A stretch of 7,871 nt of DNA from assembly GCA_022560715.1 (NCBI GenBank), contig JADFSQ010000076.1, positions 1-7,871 of the forward strand, given 5' to 3'. Shown here piece by piece: positions 6,689 to 7,871 of this stretch (positions are counted from its first letter, which is position 1; the number at the start of each line of letters is the position of its first letter). Under the pieces are notes generated by a model. That model ran no database searches and was not told where the DNA came from. It was given only the letters and a program-made list of their open reading frames with translations. A program made the translations under genes and the position numbers. This DNA is from Bacteroidota bacterium (lineage in GTDB: Bacteria > Bacteroidota > Bacteroidia > Flavobacteriales > Flavobacteriaceae).

Positions 6689-7138
6689 TTAAGATTTTAT
6701 ATCGATTTTAATTTTGTAAATTTTTTGGTAATAGTAATTGTATTATTTTTCCAGATTTTAAATCCGACTGATATTGAATATGTAGCAATCGATAGAGTGA
6801 GTTCTTATTTAATTGGAGGGTATATGTATAAAATGAATCCGCGTCTTAAATTTAAACCTACTTTTTTAGTTAAATACACCAATGGTGCACCTGTATCAGT
6901 CGATCTTACAGCAAATTTTTTACTTAACAACAAATTATGGTTAGGCGTAGCATATAGAGTTACCGAATCTTTTGGAGCATTAATGAGTCTGGATGTGAGC
7001 GATAATTTTAAATTTGGTTATTCTTATGAATTCAATACTTCTGCATTAAATACTTATACATCAGGCTCACATGAACTATTTGTTAGCTACGAATTCGACT
7101 TCCCAAAACCGAGGTGTAATTGTGAAAATGTATTTTAA
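6689..7138 (+). pseudogene. C-terminal remnant of a PorP/SprF-family type IX secretion protein
   Basis: The frame is open from 6689, after a TAA at 6686-6688, to the TAA at 7136-7138. It lacks an ATG before the conserved part; the only early start is a TTG at 6725. From about 6755 it encodes the end of a PorP/SprF outer-membrane protein: YLIGGYMYKM, LKFKPTFLVKYTNGAPVSVD, LTANFLLNNKLWLGVAYR, FKFGYSYEFNTSAL, SGSHELFVSYEFDF. Full-length relatives have about 300 residues with a signal peptide and an N-terminal half; only about 115-120 C-terminal residues remain. The residues before the homology (VIVIVLFFQ) are hydrophobic but come from AT-rich DNA and are not a convincing signal peptide. It lies opposite to, and inside, the sixA/ppk1/ppx group, ending four bases from sixA. 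The coding part is undamaged, so the truncation may be recent; a short functional product is possible but unlikely. Confidence 0.7.
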
Positions 7139-7142
7139 ACTT

Positions 7143-7628
7143 TTAACGTAAATCTTTAGGAAGTAAAAGTGTAATCGTTTTTCCAGGTTTTAAATCCTTC
7201 CAATGTTCAATATCAAATTCAAAAACAGCTAAACCGCTTGTAGGTAAATTATCAATAAACACATCGCCATAAGTATTTACAAAATTCGTCATAGCATAAT
7301 TATGCCCAAAAATCATAACATGTTGATACTTATCGTCTAAAGATTTAATAAAATTAATAAGATTATTACCGGCAAAATCATATAATTGTGGGAAAACATT
7401 CACTTTAATATAAGAAAATTCCTTCCTGTTTAAAAAAATATTACAGGTATCAAAAGCTCTTTTAGCAGGACTAGAAAATACAACTTCCGGTACTAAACCT
7501 CTAACCATATATTCTCTGGAAACCGTTATAACATCAGCAATACCACGCTTTTTTAAAGGTCTGTCCAAATCACTTACATCATGGTTCCATGATGATTTTC
7601 CATGTCTGACTATGGTTAATATTTTCAT
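7143..7628 (-). CDS. sixA: SixA-like histidine phosphatase
   Basis: This is a histidine-phosphatase-superfamily protein of the small SixA type, which removes phosphate from phosphohistidine or small molecules in the cytoplasm. The fold's hallmarks are all present: RHG at 8-10 with the nucleophile His9 in LTIVRHGKSSW, DRPLKKRG (22-29), SSPAKRAFDT (52-61, phosphate-binding Arg57), and FGHN (107-110, His109). LPTSGLAVFEF (128-138) matches the typical family end. The length of 161 residues is normal, and the ATG at 7626-7628 is directly before the motif, so the start is firm. It reads toward ppk1, and genes of this type often sit by polyphosphate genes in related bacteria; here the porP remnant intervenes. 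The physiological substrate is unknown, so the symbol marks family resemblance rather than proven function. Confidence 0.9.
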   Translation of the reverse strand: MKILTIVRHGKSSWNHDVSDLDRPLKKRGIADVITVSREYMVRGLVPEVVFSSPAKRAFDTCNIFLNRKEFSYIKVNVFPQLYDFAGNNLINFIKSLDDKYQHVMIFGHNYAMTNFVNTYGDVFIDNLPTSGLAVFEFDIEHWKDLKPGKTITLLLPKDLR

Positions 7629-7712
7629 ATCGTATCGTTTAAATGTAAAATTTATCGATAAAATGTTGATTTTTACCGTTTTAACGAATATTTTTGCCCT
7701 TTAACATTTTTA

Positions 7713-7744
7713 TTTGTGATAACCTTTACTTATGGTTTATTTTG
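7713..7744 (+). promoter_or_regulatory. Possible promoter for the right-edge gene
   Basis: TTTG (7713-7716) is followed after 21 bases by TATTTTG (7738-7744). This resembles the Bacteroidota -33/-7 pair, except that the -7 element is one base shorter than TAnnTTTG. It lies 39 bases before the ATG at 7784. The opposite strand toward sixA shows only a weak TACATTTA and no clear -33 element. Confidence 0.35.
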
Positions 7745-7758
7745 TAATAATAGTTAAT

Positions 7759-7793
7759 ACTAAATTATGAACCAAACTAAATTATGACCCAAA
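7759..7793. repeat. Imperfect 17-base tandem repeat over the start of the right-edge gene
   Basis: ACTAAATTATGA occurs at 7759-7770 and again at 7776-7787, exactly 17 bases apart, and the similarity continues (ACCAAA versus CCCAAA). Each copy carries an ATG. The duplication therefore created two start codons, in different frames. Confidence 0.6.
7767..7787 (+). other. Six-codon upstream frame overlapping the right-edge gene
   Basis: The ATG at 7767 encodes MNQTKL and stops at TGA (7785-7787), overlapping the next ATG (7784-7786) as ATGA. It would place terminating ribosomes on the start of the following gene. It appears to be a by-product of the 17-base duplication; a regulatory role is only a possibility. 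Confidence 0.25.
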
Positions 7794-7871
7794 AACCAAC
7801 CCAACTAATTAATTCATTTGCACTTATTAATAGTGCTTCTCCCTTAAGACATTTTGATCTTTGTTCAATGT
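7784..7871 (+). CDS. Start of an unidentified protein, cut by the window edge
   Basis: An ATG at 7784-7786 opens a frame with no stop through the last base, giving about 29 residues beginning MTQKPTQLINSFALINS and continuing to CSM. I do not recognise it. The visible part has no obvious signal peptide or motif. It is divergent from sixA and has a plausible promoter upstream, which supports a real gene. A short open run could still be chance. Confidence 0.5.
   Translation, partial: MTQKPTQLINSFALINSASPLRHFDLCSM

Noticed and set aside
6725..7138. A complete small gene starting at TTG 6725
   Set aside because: Family homology begins some ten codons later, in the middle of what should be a ~300-residue protein, and the preceding residues are AT-driven hydrophobics without a proper signal peptide.
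7136..7148. Terminator between the convergent porP remnant and sixA
   Set aside because: Only four bases separate the stops, and no hairpin is visible.

Overview
The window looks like chromosomal DNA of a member of the Bacteroidota, most likely flavobacterial or a near relative. The DNA is strongly AT-rich. Start codons lack clear Shine-Dalgarno sequences. The best promoter has the TTTG / TAnnTTTG form typical of the phylum. One fragment encodes the C-terminal part of a PorP/SprF-like protein of the type IX secretion and gliding system, a Bacteroidota-specific family. Most genes are on the minus strand, so the layout is given in transcription order, from the high-coordinate end.

7629-7871: a divergent intergenic region carries the start of a plus-strand gene that runs off the right edge. 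A six-codon upstream frame and a 17-nt imperfect tandem repeat precede it. 7143-7628: a SixA-like histidine phosphatase (minus). 6689-7138: a plus-strand remnant of a porP/sprF gene, reduced to its C-terminal third and convergent with sixA. 4558-6618: polyphosphate kinase 1, followed with zero spacing by a short Ppx/GppA-type exopolyphosphatase (3652-4557). Together they form a polyphosphate synthesis and degradation pair behind one recognisable promoter.

3241-3651 has no gene. Most of it (3388-3649) is a MITE-like element: perfect 17-bp terminal inverted repeats, a partly paired extension, an internal hairpin, and a flanking 5-bp direct repeat TATTA. The right copy of TATTA contains the ppx stop codon. 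Then come an ABC-type ATPase (2317-3240) and its ABC-2 permease (470-2254), together an export system of unknown substrate.

The most unusual object is the permease. After a full set of six predicted membrane segments, the frame continues without a stop into a complete NUMOD4/HNH homing-endonuclease-like protein of about 197 residues. This ends in a His/Cys-rich HGT-GY-CxC-C motif. Its stop codon overlaps, as ATGA, the start of an unrecognised 146-residue gene (33-473). That gene's stop in turn overlaps, again as ATGA, the start of a nine-codon frame (7-36). The simplest reading is that a mobile HNH cassette inserted at the very 3' end of the permease gene and captured it as an in-frame fusion. 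The fusion, the MITE-like element and the porP remnant are the three signs of genome rearrangement in an otherwise ordinary housekeeping region.
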